A DNA stretch of 50,884 nucleotides from an uncultured Bacteroidales bacterium (GTDB lineage: Bacteria > Bacteroidota > Bacteroidia > Bacteroidales > Paludibacteraceae): positions 1 through 50,884 of the forward strand of contig CALDQH010000071.1 in assembly GCA_937911935.1 (NCBI GenBank), written 5' to 3'. A model generated the notes under the pieces. It was given only the letters and a program-made list of their open reading frames with translations, searched no databases and was not told where the DNA came from. This document shows positions 25,114-33,203 of the stretch, one piece after another; positions within the stretch are counted from its first letter, which is position 1; each line of letters starts with the position of its first letter. Both the position numbers and the translations under genes were made by a program.

Positions 25114-25828
25114 ATATATTCCAATTAGTTTTGTTTGGTAAGACAATTTCTGTGATGGGTAGTTTATAAGTTGTAAGACCATTAAGCGACATTCTTATAG
25201 CATTAGAATACAATCCTAATTGCTCAAAAATAGCACCAACAATAGCTCGTACATATCCTGTATATCCAAACGTTAGTTTTTCTAACAAGTCTAGTTTGTC
25301 TGCATCTAGATTGCGTATAATTTCAATAACAGATTTACATACATCATCTGGCGATGTTGCTGGGATTCCCTTAATATATTTAATAGCATCAAGAATTCGC
25401 AACAATTCTATATTACTTTGGGTTATTGTATTTTTCTGTCGCAAAAATTTAATTAAATACGCTCCACGCTTTATTGGGCGTCTATACTCATTAGTCCCAA
25501 TTAAAATTGTAGAAGAAATTTGTGTTGTCAAGCCCATCGAAGCAAAAGCCTGGATGCCTGTAACATAACCTATTACTTCATTATCTTTAAACAGCAAATC
25601 TTTAATTATTTCTGTCATTTCAGGCTTTAATTGTCCTAAAATGGTTTTCTGTGGCTTGTAATATTTCCCTTTTGAAACCTTTTGTAGTTCACCTTTCAGC
25701 GACATCCTACTCAAAGTTTTAGCCAATGCCATATCATACTTTGGTTCCAAACCAAAATCTGACACAGTAAAAATCTCTCCATTAGCATATGAAGCCATTT
25801 TCTCTTTTACAACATTAGCTATTTTCAT
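25082..25828 (-). CDS. AbiEi-type antitoxin (DUF6088-like)
   Basis: A 248-residue protein with an N-terminal winged-helix domain (about residues 1-65: GEIFTVSDFGLEPKYDMALAKTLSRMSLKGELQKVSKGKYYKP) and a larger C-terminal domain, the layout of AbiEi transcriptional-repressor antitoxins. It is the first gene of the pair and overlaps the toxin gene. In the studied systems AbiEi represses its promoter by binding inverted repeats; an inverted repeat GTCAAG/CTTGAC lies in the promoter here. Confidence 0.82.
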   Translation of the reverse strand: MKIANVVKEKMASYANGEIFTVSDFGLEPKYDMALAKTLSRMSLKGELQKVSKGKYYKPQKTILGQLKPEMTEIIKDLLFKDNEVIGYVTGIQAFASMGLTTQISSTILIGTNEYRRPIKRGAYLIKFLRQKNTITQSNIELLRILDAIKYIKGIPATSPDDVCKSVIEIIRNLDADKLDLLEKLTFGYTGYVRAIVGAIFEQLGLYSNAIRMSLNGLTTYKLPITEIVLPNKTNWNIYDSTRRNSNI

Positions 25829-25847
25829 AATAAAAATTATTTTTCTG

Positions 25848-25888
25848 CAAATATATAAAAGTCAAGTTTTTTACGCAAATATCTTGAC
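25848..25888 (-). promoter_or_regulatory. Promoter and operator palindrome of the AbiE operon
   Basis: On the minus strand a TTTG (25876-25879), a 20-base spacer and TATATTTG (25848-25855) form a full consensus promoter. GTCAAG/CTTGAC (25861-25888, 16 bases apart) brackets the -33 and spacer, a natural place for AbiEi to bind. Confidence 0.75.
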
Positions 25889-25907
25889 ATTTATTTAATC
25901 TAAGTTC

Positions 25908-25953
25908 ACAAAAAAATCACCCGCACAGGCATTAAGTTTGCTCGGTGCGGGTG
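25908..25953 (-). repeat. Hairpin repeat copy D (short-flank type), 3' end of the channel-like module
   Basis: Hairpin 25918-25953 has arms CACCCGCAC/GTGCGGGTG and loop AGGCATTAAGTTTGCTCG. Left flank CACAAAAAAAT matches copy B; loop and right flank match copy C. Confidence 0.9.
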
Positions 25954-25985
25954 TGAGGGAATTTAAAATATATTGGTATTATTTA

Positions 25986-27548
25986 TTAAACCAACATTTT
26001 TTTGCGAGTTTTGAAGTTGGGTTGTGGGTTGCCGCTTAGGTCGAGATGCCAGTATTTATATAGAGCTTGTTTAGACCACAGGTCTATTTGTTTTTTCAGT
26101 TTCACTGGGTCTGACTCAAAAACTGGGTCTGCACCATACACATCGGCAAAGCTTGGACCTTTCTTTTCGTAACAAACTTTTGCAGCCATTTCTATCGACT
26201 CATCTACCACTCTATCCTTTTCGATGTGGTTGTGAATGGCATCTGCCAAAGCTTTGGCTTTAAGTAGATGTGCATTGTCGTAAACCAATATTTCGTACCC
26301 TATGCGAATGGTTGCAGCGTTACAATCTACGCCGCCACCCAAACGCACCATTAGGTTTTTGCTTTGCACAGCTTTATATAGGTTTGCGTTGTCTTGTAGG
26401 GCAACCACGTTGTGTCTCACATTGTTTATCACAACAGAGCATTCTGCCAACGACGCAACCGCTTCGCTTACCATGCTTTGAAACGCATCTTCATCTTCCT
26501 TAAGCACTGTGCTGGCATACGCTACACTACCTATTTCTATGCGATGAGAAAGATTTTTTGCCTTTGCGGTAGCCAATCGGCTAAAATGCACATGTGAGTC
26601 TTGTGTTTTTAATGTGCCTAAAACCACAAAGAACCAATGTTTCTTGCCCCTTGCCATGCTTTGCTTCTTAAGAGAAACAAGGTGGTCGATAAAATGCAAT
26701 GCCTGCGACTCCACATTTTCCTTCAACTCATAATCTTCTACATTTTCAAGGGTATCGCCACTCAAAAGATAAAAATTAAGGGCATCTACTTGACTAGGGC
26801 TTAATTCCTTGCTCACAAAGTTGAAACAACCCATAGCCGCCATGCTAAAGGCAAAATTGCTTGGCCCTACTATGTCCGAAGTAGAAATAATAGTGACATT
26901 AGAATCACGATTTATAAAACAACCATACTCTGTGTTGATAGGCATGTGCGCCACAGCAAGTGTATCATTTTGTTTATTTGATGGCACAGTTGAAGATAAA
27001 TTTACCAAACGAAGGTCGGGGCTATAATTGACTGCATCTACTATGTCATTGATGTTGAGACCCGTTTTTACTTGCAAATAACTTAAAGAACGATAACGAG
27101 GTACAAATTTGTAAGAAGACTCAGACTGAATCATTCTATTAAAGGTTTTGCGAATAGCCACACTTGCATCATACAACTTTTTCTCCTCTTCTTCCTTTGC
27201 CACAGCATCGCTAAAACCACTTGCCACCAAACCTGCAGGCACAGCAAAAAGTGCAATCTTTAATATAGAAATAAATGCCCATGCTATCTTCCCTACCATA
27301 GAAATAGGATTATGTACCAAAACATGCTCAGGTGGATCTTCTAAATACGAAGTAAACGACCACAGCAAACTATCCCAAAAATTAGCATATACTTCTGGTT
27401 GGGCTATATGCTCTGCCACATATAAAATAATAGAAAAAAAGATAGTTAAGATTGCAATTAGCTGAATAGAAACCCAAATTTCATCCTTACTGCTTTTCAA
27501 GCCTTTAAAAAAGAAACGAAACCCGCTTGCTAATGTTGTTTTTTGCAT
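25986..27548 (-). CDS. Ion-channel-like membrane protein with large soluble domain
   Basis: A 520-residue protein whose first 115 residues follow a two-helix pore plan. It has TM1 (about 25-46), a re-entrant helix-like segment FWDSLLWSFTSYLED (about 57-71), and TM2 (about 85-112) with PAGLVASGFSD, which resembles the inner helix of K+ channels (PxPVIVSNF). The canonical TVGYG filter is absent; SYLEDPP stands in its place. The remaining 400 residues are soluble and not recognised (notable stretch VRLGGGVDCNAATIRIGYE). Its place among toxin-antitoxin modules suggests a ligand-gated membrane effector, by inference only. A small gene lies six bases upstream. Confidence 0.65.
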   Translation of the reverse strand: MQKTTLASGFRFFFKGLKSSKDEIWVSIQLIAILTIFFSIILYVAEHIAQPEVYANFWDSLLWSFTSYLEDPPEHVLVHNPISMVGKIAWAFISILKIALFAVPAGLVASGFSDAVAKEEEEKKLYDASVAIRKTFNRMIQSESSYKFVPRYRSLSYLQVKTGLNINDIVDAVNYSPDLRLVNLSSTVPSNKQNDTLAVAHMPINTEYGCFINRDSNVTIISTSDIVGPSNFAFSMAAMGCFNFVSKELSPSQVDALNFYLLSGDTLENVEDYELKENVESQALHFIDHLVSLKKQSMARGKKHWFFVVLGTLKTQDSHVHFSRLATAKAKNLSHRIEIGSVAYASTVLKEDEDAFQSMVSEAVASLAECSVVINNVRHNVVALQDNANLYKAVQSKNLMVRLGGGVDCNAATIRIGYEILVYDNAHLLKAKALADAIHNHIEKDRVVDESIEMAAKVCYEKKGPSFADVYGADPVFESDPVKLKKQIDLWSKQALYKYWHLDLSGNPQPNFKTRKKMLV

Positions 27549-27554
27549 ACGCTG

Positions 27555-27917
27555 TTATTTCCAATCGTATTCACGTTTAATATGAATAGCTCTACCACCT
27601 TTAAGAGCTGTTGCAAGTTTAACTGGATTTTTATAATCCACCATAGCCTCTACTCCACCGTTTGGAGTATAATATTCACTTACTTTGTAAACTTCACCAT
27701 CAATTTCTGCTTCTTGAAGATTTACAAAATCTTGAAATGCATCACCATGTATAAAGACCACATTACTTGGAATTTCCATTTTTACCACTGCTGAAGGATT
27801 ACCAATTTTCTGAGTATCTATGCTTGTAATGTTACTACTTACATTGGGTCCTGCAATATTTTGTCCGTTATTTGTATCGTATCTTAAACAATTTGAGTTT
27901 ATGTTTATTCTTAACAT
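27555..27917 (-). CDS. Unknown 120-residue protein preceding the channel-like gene
   Basis: The product is not recognised. It is a soluble, beta-rich small protein with no signal or membrane segment (AVVKMEIPSNVVFIHGDAFQDF, LATALKGGRAIHIKREYDWK). The ATG at 27917 is chosen because an upstream ATG at 28004 would place the N terminus inside the terminator hairpin 27956-27992. It lies six bases before the channel-like gene, in the same direction, so the two are probably co-transcribed and may work together. Confidence 0.6.
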   Translation of the reverse strand: MLRININSNCLRYDTNNGQNIAGPNVSSNITSIDTQKIGNPSAVVKMEIPSNVVFIHGDAFQDFVNLQEAEIDGEVYKVSEYYTPNGGVEAMVDYKNPVKLATALKGGRAIHIKREYDWK

Positions 27918-27955
27918 AAGAGTTGTATTTATCGATTGATTGTATCTGTTTGTGA

Positions 27956-27992
27956 AAAGAGGTTGACTAAAAATAATTTTAGCAACCTCTTT
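27956..27992 (-). terminator. Long hairpin terminator after the GLUG lipoprotein gene
   Basis: AAAGAGGTTG/CAACCTCTTT with an inner CTAAAA/TTTTAG stem and one bulged base forms a 16-pair hairpin with a short T-tract on the minus strand. It separates the lipoprotein gene from the channel-like module. Confidence 0.85.
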
Positions 27993-28008
27993 ATTCTTTA
28001 ACATTTAA

Positions 28009-30162
28009 TTAGTCTTCCCAGTACAGTTTTGGGCAGGATACATTTACGGTTTTACCGTTTATTGTGCCAGTCCAAGTCCAAGTATTGTTGAAATTAAAGT
28101 AATCGGCGTGTTCTGAATAACAGTTTTGTAGGAATTCTGCAATATTAGTACAACTTAATTGACAGTTTGTCATAGAACATTTAGACTGAGATGTTACAGC
28201 TGCACAATCTTTAACACTACCACCACCATAACTATATTCACCTTTTGCATATGCATCATAAACAGAATTACCTGAAGTTATTGTTGAATAACTAAATATT
28301 ATTTCATGTGTATACCCACGTCTTGTTACACCACAAATTCCACTTGATTCACTTCCCGAATCGCAAATAATTGTGCCTGAAGAATAGCAACCTATGATAC
28401 TACTATAAAAGTTATTATATCCAGTTATCCCTCCAACATATTTTTTTGCTTTAATTACAGCTTCTACTTTACATCCAGAAACTGTACCACCATCGCCTAA
28501 TATTCCAACTATACCACCGACATTACTACTTCCTGAGAGAACTCCCTTATAGGAACTATTAGTAATAACATCAGCCTTATATGTTCCAATACCACCAGAC
28601 AGTCCACCTACGTTATTACCTCCTGAGATATTCGCATTTACATGACAATTATGAAAATCAATATATTTTTCTGTAGCATAAAGATATCCTGATATTCCAC
28701 CTACATAATTATCACCTATTATTACATTTACATCAGTGTTAGAAATAACCTTGCAATCTGTTATCTTGCCATAATACCCTACTACACCTCCTATATAATC
28801 TTTTCCTGTTATTTTTGACTCTTGATTAAATACAACTTGGCAATTAGATATTTTACCATAATTACCACATTTTCCTGCTATTGCTCCTACATAACTATTA
28901 GTACCCGCATCAATATCTACACCATTTATAGTTAGGTCTTTAACAGAGCCTTCCAATTCTGCAAACAAACCAATGTTATCATTGCCATCAGGGCGGGTAA
29001 TTTTTAGGTTATAAATGGTATATCCACCTCCATCAAAAGAACCGTTTAGATTAACTATTGGCCAATTTCTGTTATCCAAGTCGATATTGTTGCATAACAC
29101 AAAGTGTGCATCTGGATATTGTTTAATCAACACCAACTGAGAACCTGTTTTAATTTTATACGGATTAGACTCGGTACCTATACCACCTGCAAAGGCTTTT
29201 GCCATGCTTCCATCCCACCTATCGCTATTTACATCTTGCATGGTAACTACCACGTCTTCGCTATAGGCTACTCCTTGCGAATTTATAGCGTATGCACGTA
29301 CGTAATAGGTTGTATTAGGTTTTAGTCCGGTAGTTGTACTGGTAAAATCGCCTAATTCCAATCTTCCCCCTAATTTAGAACGGCTATCGGTTATAGTAGG
29401 AGCTGGATTTAATCCCCAACAATGTCCGTGTTCGGTTACTTGTGCACCACCTGTGGCTTGCAAGGTACCTATTATTTCAAAGCCGTCCTCGCTCATAGTG
29501 GTAGGATAAGGTGCTATAGATAAAGTAGGCGTAGTTAATTTCACCTTACTCATAGAAACAGAGATGTTGGCGTCGCCAGATTTTTTGCCTTTAAACGATA
29601 TGGTAACATTGCCAGAATAGGATCCATAATTTACTTGACTTCTATCTACATGCATTGTAAACGAGCTGCTACTTCCAGCATAGATTAGACCTTTAGTTTT
29701 GTTGATAGAAAGCCATTCTGGCATACTTACCACCTCGTAGGTGCAGTTCTCGTCCGTATTATTAAAACAAACGATGGTTTTTTCGGCATTTAAATCGCCA
29801 AAATTATATGCTTCGTCCGAAAGCGAAAAATTAGATTTTGCTTTTAACATAAAGTCGGTATATACATGTCTAGATGCCTCTATTACAATGGTTTTAGATT
29901 CCTCGTTATAACCCGACTTATTGAAGGTTAATGTATATTCACCTGGTGTAAGGTTAGCAAACTCAAATTCACCAGAGGTAGATGTTGTAACAGAATTTCC
30001 TCCTGGATGTAATGACACTTGACAATTTGTTATAAACTCTCCCGTTTCATAGTCTTTTACCACTCCATGAACAGACCCTGTAAGATCTACAATGTCTTTA
30101 GCACATGCCACTAAAAACAAACTTGTTGCAATATACAATATGTACTTTACTGTGTTTTTCAT
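28009..30162 (-). CDS. Surface lipoprotein with regulatory-like, FN3-like and GLUG repeats
   Basis: A 717-residue lipoprotein with signal peptide and lipobox LFLVAC (Cys20). In order it has a carboxypeptidase-regulatory-like beta domain (about 28-110: SVHGVVKDYETGEFITNCQVSL...), a BACON-like or anchor domain (about 112-205), a fibronectin-III-like region (about 210-310: TTTGLKPNTTYYVRAYAINSQG), and then about ten GLUG-type repeats (NIGLFAELEGSVKDLTINGV, YVGAIAGKCGN, YIGGVVGYYG, NVGGLSGG). This plan is common in Bacteroidetes surface adhesins or glycan-binding proteins. The ligand is not visible. It is followed by a strong terminator and preceded by the two LPP20-like genes, possibly in one operon. 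Confidence 0.82.
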   Translation of the reverse strand: MKNTVKYILYIATSLFLVACAKDIVDLTGSVHGVVKDYETGEFITNCQVSLHPGGNSVTTSTSGEFEFANLTPGEYTLTFNKSGYNEESKTIVIEASRHVYTDFMLKAKSNFSLSDEAYNFGDLNAEKTIVCFNNTDENCTYEVVSMPEWLSINKTKGLIYAGSSSSFTMHVDRSQVNYGSYSGNVTISFKGKKSGDANISVSMSKVKLTTPTLSIAPYPTTMSEDGFEIIGTLQATGGAQVTEHGHCWGLNPAPTITDSRSKLGGRLELGDFTSTTTGLKPNTTYYVRAYAINSQGVAYSEDVVVTMQDVNSDRWDGSMAKAFAGGIGTESNPYKIKTGSQLVLIKQYPDAHFVLCNNIDLDNRNWPIVNLNGSFDGGGYTIYNLKITRPDGNDNIGLFAELEGSVKDLTINGVDIDAGTNSYVGAIAGKCGNYGKISNCQVVFNQESKITGKDYIGGVVGYYGKITDCKVISNTDVNVIIGDNYVGGISGYLYATEKYIDFHNCHVNANISGGNNVGGLSGGIGTYKADVITNSSYKGVLSGSSNVGGIVGILGDGGTVSGCKVEAVIKAKKYVGGITGYNNFYSSIIGCYSSGTIICDSGSESSGICGVTRRGYTHEIIFSYSTITSGNSVYDAYAKGEYSYGGGSVKDCAAVTSQSKCSMTNCQLSCTNIAEFLQNCYSEHADYFNFNNTWTWTGTINGKTVNVSCPKLYWED

Positions 30163-30179
30163 TGTTATTCTTTATAATT

Positions 30180-31058
30180 TTAAAATTTCATAGCAATACC
30201 TATACCTATGCTATTATTATCTGCATACGGTACAGGCGCAAAAGTTACCCTACTGGGTTCAACTTTTACACGTCGTGCTCCTGGAGTTACCAAAGCATCT
30301 ATTAAGTTATACACATAGATTGCAGCTGCCACCCCAATACAGATGTTTCTGCCTGTTTCCCACGAGTCTGCTAACGAGTTGTATTCCGCTGCATACTTAG
30401 GTTGTTCATGCATTTTCTTTATATAGGAAGCGCGGGTATTTTCGCATAAGATAATACCACCTGCAGCAATAATTTCACCACCTAAAATAAGACCACCTTT
30501 TACATAACTACCTTTATAAAACTGGCCAACACTGGGAATCACAGACAATAAGCCTGCAGCGCCGTATTTGGATGTCAAAGTAATTTTATCGTCATAACTT
30601 CCGCCGTATCTATTTTTGTCGGCTACTGTATAAAGAACATGGACTTCGTATTTTCCATCATCGTAAATCCAATATTGGTCAATAACTCTACATACTATTT
30701 TTAGTTGATGCCCCTTTTCTATAACCTCCATTTCTATTTCTTGGGTATATTCGGCATTATGTTCATATTGGTTTTGGGTTATTTTTTCCATTACCTGAAC
30801 ACTAGTGTTGACAGTTAGCCCACGTTCTTGTTCTAACATTTGTGCCATAGACACAAATGCTTGCTGTTTTGCACCTGCCAAGGTAGCACCCATTCCCATA
30901 GATTTAACAAAGAAATATGTTCCAGACTTGCTTTCGGGCAAAGCATGTGTTACCCATTTAGGTTTTAGCTTATCAGATTTCTCTTTTGCATATAACGTTG
31001 TATGACAGCACATAAGTACTGCCACACAACAAAGTAAACTTAATATTCTAATTTTCAT
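30180..31058 (-). CDS. Exported LPP20-like / DUF5683-like envelope protein
   Basis: A 292-residue protein with a signal peptide (about residues 1-24, ending LYA). The N-terminal half (about 45-155) resembles LPP20/FlgT-N-like domains (GATLAGAKQQAFVSMAQMLEQ). The C-terminal half has a DUF5683-like core (SVIPSVGQFYKGSYVKGGLILGGEIIAAGGI, about 172-202), similar to the protein at 5910-6623. It probably sits in the periplasm or at the outer membrane. It lies between the Gln-rich LPP20 lipoprotein and the GLUG lipoprotein on the same strand, with gaps of about 17-30 bases. Confidence 0.7.
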   Translation of the reverse strand: MKIRILSLLCCVAVLMCCHTTLYAKEKSDKLKPKWVTHALPESKSGTYFFVKSMGMGATLAGAKQQAFVSMAQMLEQERGLTVNTSVQVMEKITQNQYEHNAEYTQEIEMEVIEKGHQLKIVCRVIDQYWIYDDGKYEVHVLYTVADKNRYGGSYDDKITLTSKYGAAGLLSVIPSVGQFYKGSYVKGGLILGGEIIAAGGIILCENTRASYIKKMHEQPKYAAEYNSLADSWETGRNICIGVAAAIYVYNLIDALVTPGARRVKVEPSRVTFAPVPYADNNSIGIGIAMKF

Positions 31059-31088
31059 TGAATTTTATTCTCTTTACTTCCTCTTACA

Positions 31089-32108
31089 TTAATACTGTTG
31101 TCCTTGTGGATATTGTTGATACTGATTTGGGTATTGCTGTTGAGGATATTGTTGATATTGTTGTCCTTGAGGGTATTGGTTTGGATATTGTTGTTGTGGA
31201 TATTGCTGTCCTTGTGGGTATTGATTTTGATAGTTTTGTTGGTATTGTTGTTGCTGTTGTTGGTATTGTTGATTTATTTGCTGGCTTTGCAAATTGTATT
31301 GGTTTTGTTGGTTTTGATATTGCATATTTCTTTGATGCTCTCTATCCAAGTTGTTTTGCTCCATCTCGTTTTTACGAGCAGCTTGTTGTTCGCTCAACGA
31401 AACGGTGTTGTTTTGAGCATCAAGTGCATCCCAAGCATGTTGCATATCTTGTTCAAATTGTTTTTCGTTAGCAAGTATTCTGTCGCTTTGCGCTTTCATT
31501 GCATTCAAAATACCTGCGCGATCGTACGTTACACACACTTCATACTTATACATTTTAGTGTTTGCGTTATATAGTTTACGTGTATCAAGCACAGTAGCTC
31601 CATCCACAACACCTTTTGCTGCTGTTATTACTTGATTTCTGATTGACTCATCCAATGCAGTTTCCCCATTAACAGATGTTTGTTGTGCATAAATATCTAA
31701 CCCAGATCTTACATAAACTTCTATTTTTTCTTGAAGTGCATTTACTGCTTGCGTACGAGCAGCATTTAGCGCTAATTGTTCCTTATAAGATTCTGCGCTA
31801 CCATAAGCACGAATTTCATTGGTTCCTCTTGCCATTGATAGTTCTTCAATAGGCGATTTTCTTACCTCTGCATAACCCACTTCGTTTGGTCCTTGTTGAG
31901 ATTGGTATTGTTGCTGATAAACAGGTTGCTGTGGTTGTTGATAATAACCTTGTCCTGCTTGTTGATAATACATAGGTTGTCCTTGTGGAGCATATCCTCC
32001 ATAGTTAGGATAAGGTTGTTGGGGTTGTTGTTGAACTTGCTTAGAAGAACCACATGACGCAACTATTAGTACAGTAGTTGCCATTAAGATAAAACGAATT
32101 GTTTTCAT
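31089..32108 (-). CDS. LPP20-like lipoprotein with Gln/Tyr/Pro-rich tails
   Basis: A 339-residue lipoprotein with lipobox VASC (Cys19). A Gln/Tyr/Pro-rich segment (about 25-75) precedes an LPP20-like domain (about 90-215: SAESYKEQLALNAARTQAV...), a helical stretch, and a C-terminal tail of about 75 residues built from YPQGQQYPQQQ-type repeats. Both low-complexity ends look prion-like or adhesive. The DNA of the tail is repetitive (GTTGTTGATATTG-type words), which makes copy-number change likely. It is the first gene of a possible three-gene envelope operon. Function is unknown; LPP20 itself is a Helicobacter lipoprotein. Confidence 0.75.
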   Translation of the reverse strand: MKTIRFILMATTVLIVASCGSSKQVQQQPQQPYPNYGGYAPQGQPMYYQQAGQGYYQQPQQPVYQQQYQSQQGPNEVGYAEVRKSPIEELSMARGTNEIRAYGSAESYKEQLALNAARTQAVNALQEKIEVYVRSGLDIYAQQTSVNGETALDESIRNQVITAAKGVVDGATVLDTRKLYNANTKMYKYEVCVTYDRAGILNAMKAQSDRILANEKQFEQDMQHAWDALDAQNNTVSLSEQQAARKNEMEQNNLDREHQRNMQYQNQQNQYNLQSQQINQQYQQQQQQYQQNYQNQYPQGQQYPQQQYPNQYPQGQQYQQYPQQQYPNQYQQYPQGQQY

Positions 32109-32624
32109 AAATTTATAATTTTGTTATTATTAGTTACACAATAAAAGAAGGTCAATTAACTAAAAATCAACATCTTATACAAAGAAAAAATTCCCCTCTC
32201 TTACCAAGAGAGGAAGAAGAATATAACATACTGATTATTAGGCATGTCTATACCATCCGTAAAAGTGAGACACTATTTTTTTTTGAAGAAATTAACAAAT
32301 TGTACCATTAAAAATTGTATTTATATGCTTTTTGTAATACATTTGTAACGTAAATGTTAAAATCTTCCTCTCTTGGTAAGAGATAGATTTTTTTAACACC
32401 TTTTTTTGACAACAATAACGCCCATTTTCTTCTTAATCACAGTCCTTTTTGGTCCTATTTTCAAGCCTTCATAGAAACAAAAACTCCTGCATAGGAACTT
32501 CTCATACAAACAATCACCTATTTTACCAAAAGTAGGTATGCACCGATTTTACCCCCCCCATATTTTTTTGGCTCTTTTTGGCTCTTTTTAAGGTTGTAAA
32601 TAAAAATATACATACTTTTGTGTT
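32109..32624. other. Intergenic stretch with paired hairpins, flank remnant and promoter
   Basis: No gene is visible. It holds a hairpin CCTCTCTT/AAGAGAGG (32195-32213) with a minus-strand T-tract, and a similar hairpin with TCTCTT/AAGAGA arms (32367-32385) with a plus-strand T-tract. Between them is a plus promoter TTG-N20-TACATTTG (32315-32345). A CAGTCCTTTTTGGTCC piece (about 32440-32456) resembles the flank of hairpin repeats A and C. A run of eight C lies at 32552-32559 and a -7 box TACTTTTG at 32613-32620, just before the next gene. Confidence 0.6.
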
Positions 32625-33203
32625 ATGGCAGTAGATACAAATATTCCGCAAATAGTTGCTCTTAAAAAAGCAGTAGAAAAGAGGTTCGGTCACCCCATAG
32701 AGAGTAGAACTGATTTTACCGAATTGGCATACGACATTGAACGTACTACCAACAACCACATATCCGAAAATACCCTTAGAAGATTGTGGGGTAAAATATC
32801 CGGATACACAACTGTATTTACACGTACATTGGATGTGTTGTGTAAATACATTGGACACGAGCAATGGAATGTTTATTGCAAATATTTGAGCAAAGAATCA
32901 GAGAAAGAATCGGAAATAATATCTTCTAACATGATTATCAAAGTAGAAGAACTTCAAATTGGCGATAAGATTCGCTTGGGCTGGTTACCTGATAGAATGT
33001 GTATTGTACAATACATTGGTGGTAGAACGTTTAAAGCTATCGATGCCGTCAACTCTACGGTCCAAACAGGCGATACATTTGAATGTAGTCTCATGATTAA
33101 AGGTTACCCTCTTTTTGTAGATAACCTAGTACATGGTGGCGAACATTGCCAACGCTATTCGATGGGAATACAAAGTGGATTGACCACGCTTGAGAAATTA
33201 TAA
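32625..33203 (+). CDS. Unknown protein with predicted N-terminal helical DNA-binding-like domain
   Basis: This 192-residue protein has an N-terminal helical domain (about residues 10-90) of a type I associate with Bacteroidetes putative regulators: FTELAYDIERTTNNHISENTLRRLWGKISGYTTVFTRTLDVLCKYIGHEQWNVYCKYL. A beta-rich C-terminal domain follows (EELQIGDKIRLGWLPDRMCIVQYIGGRTFKAIDA). A regulatory role is inferred. The -7 box TACTTTTG ends five bases before the ATG, so the mRNA would be nearly leaderless. Its 3' end overlaps the convergent menA gene by 49 bases. Confidence 0.6.
   Translation: MAVDTNIPQIVALKKAVEKRFGHPIESRTDFTELAYDIERTTNNHISENTLRRLWGKISGYTTVFTRTLDVLCKYIGHEQWNVYCKYLSKESEKESEIISSNMIIKVEELQIGDKIRLGWLPDRMCIVQYIGGRTFKAIDAVNSTVQTGDTFECSLMIKGYPLFVDNLVHGGEHCQRYSMGIQSGLTTLEKL

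Noticed and set aside
20858..28004. Prophage or integrative element as the source of the AT-rich region
   Set aside because: No integrase, transposase, portal, terminase or conjugation gene is seen, and no att-like direct repeats could be placed at the edges.
27918..28004. N-terminal extension of the 120-residue protein gene to an ATG at 28004
   Set aside because: These codons run through the strong terminator hairpin of the lipoprotein gene, so the region is more likely untranslated.
31058..31574. Two long plus-strand frames rich in Leu/Val/Ile opposite the Gln-rich lipoprotein
   Set aside because: They are the antisense of CAA-rich codons and give simple repeats of hydrophobic residues, not a believable protein.
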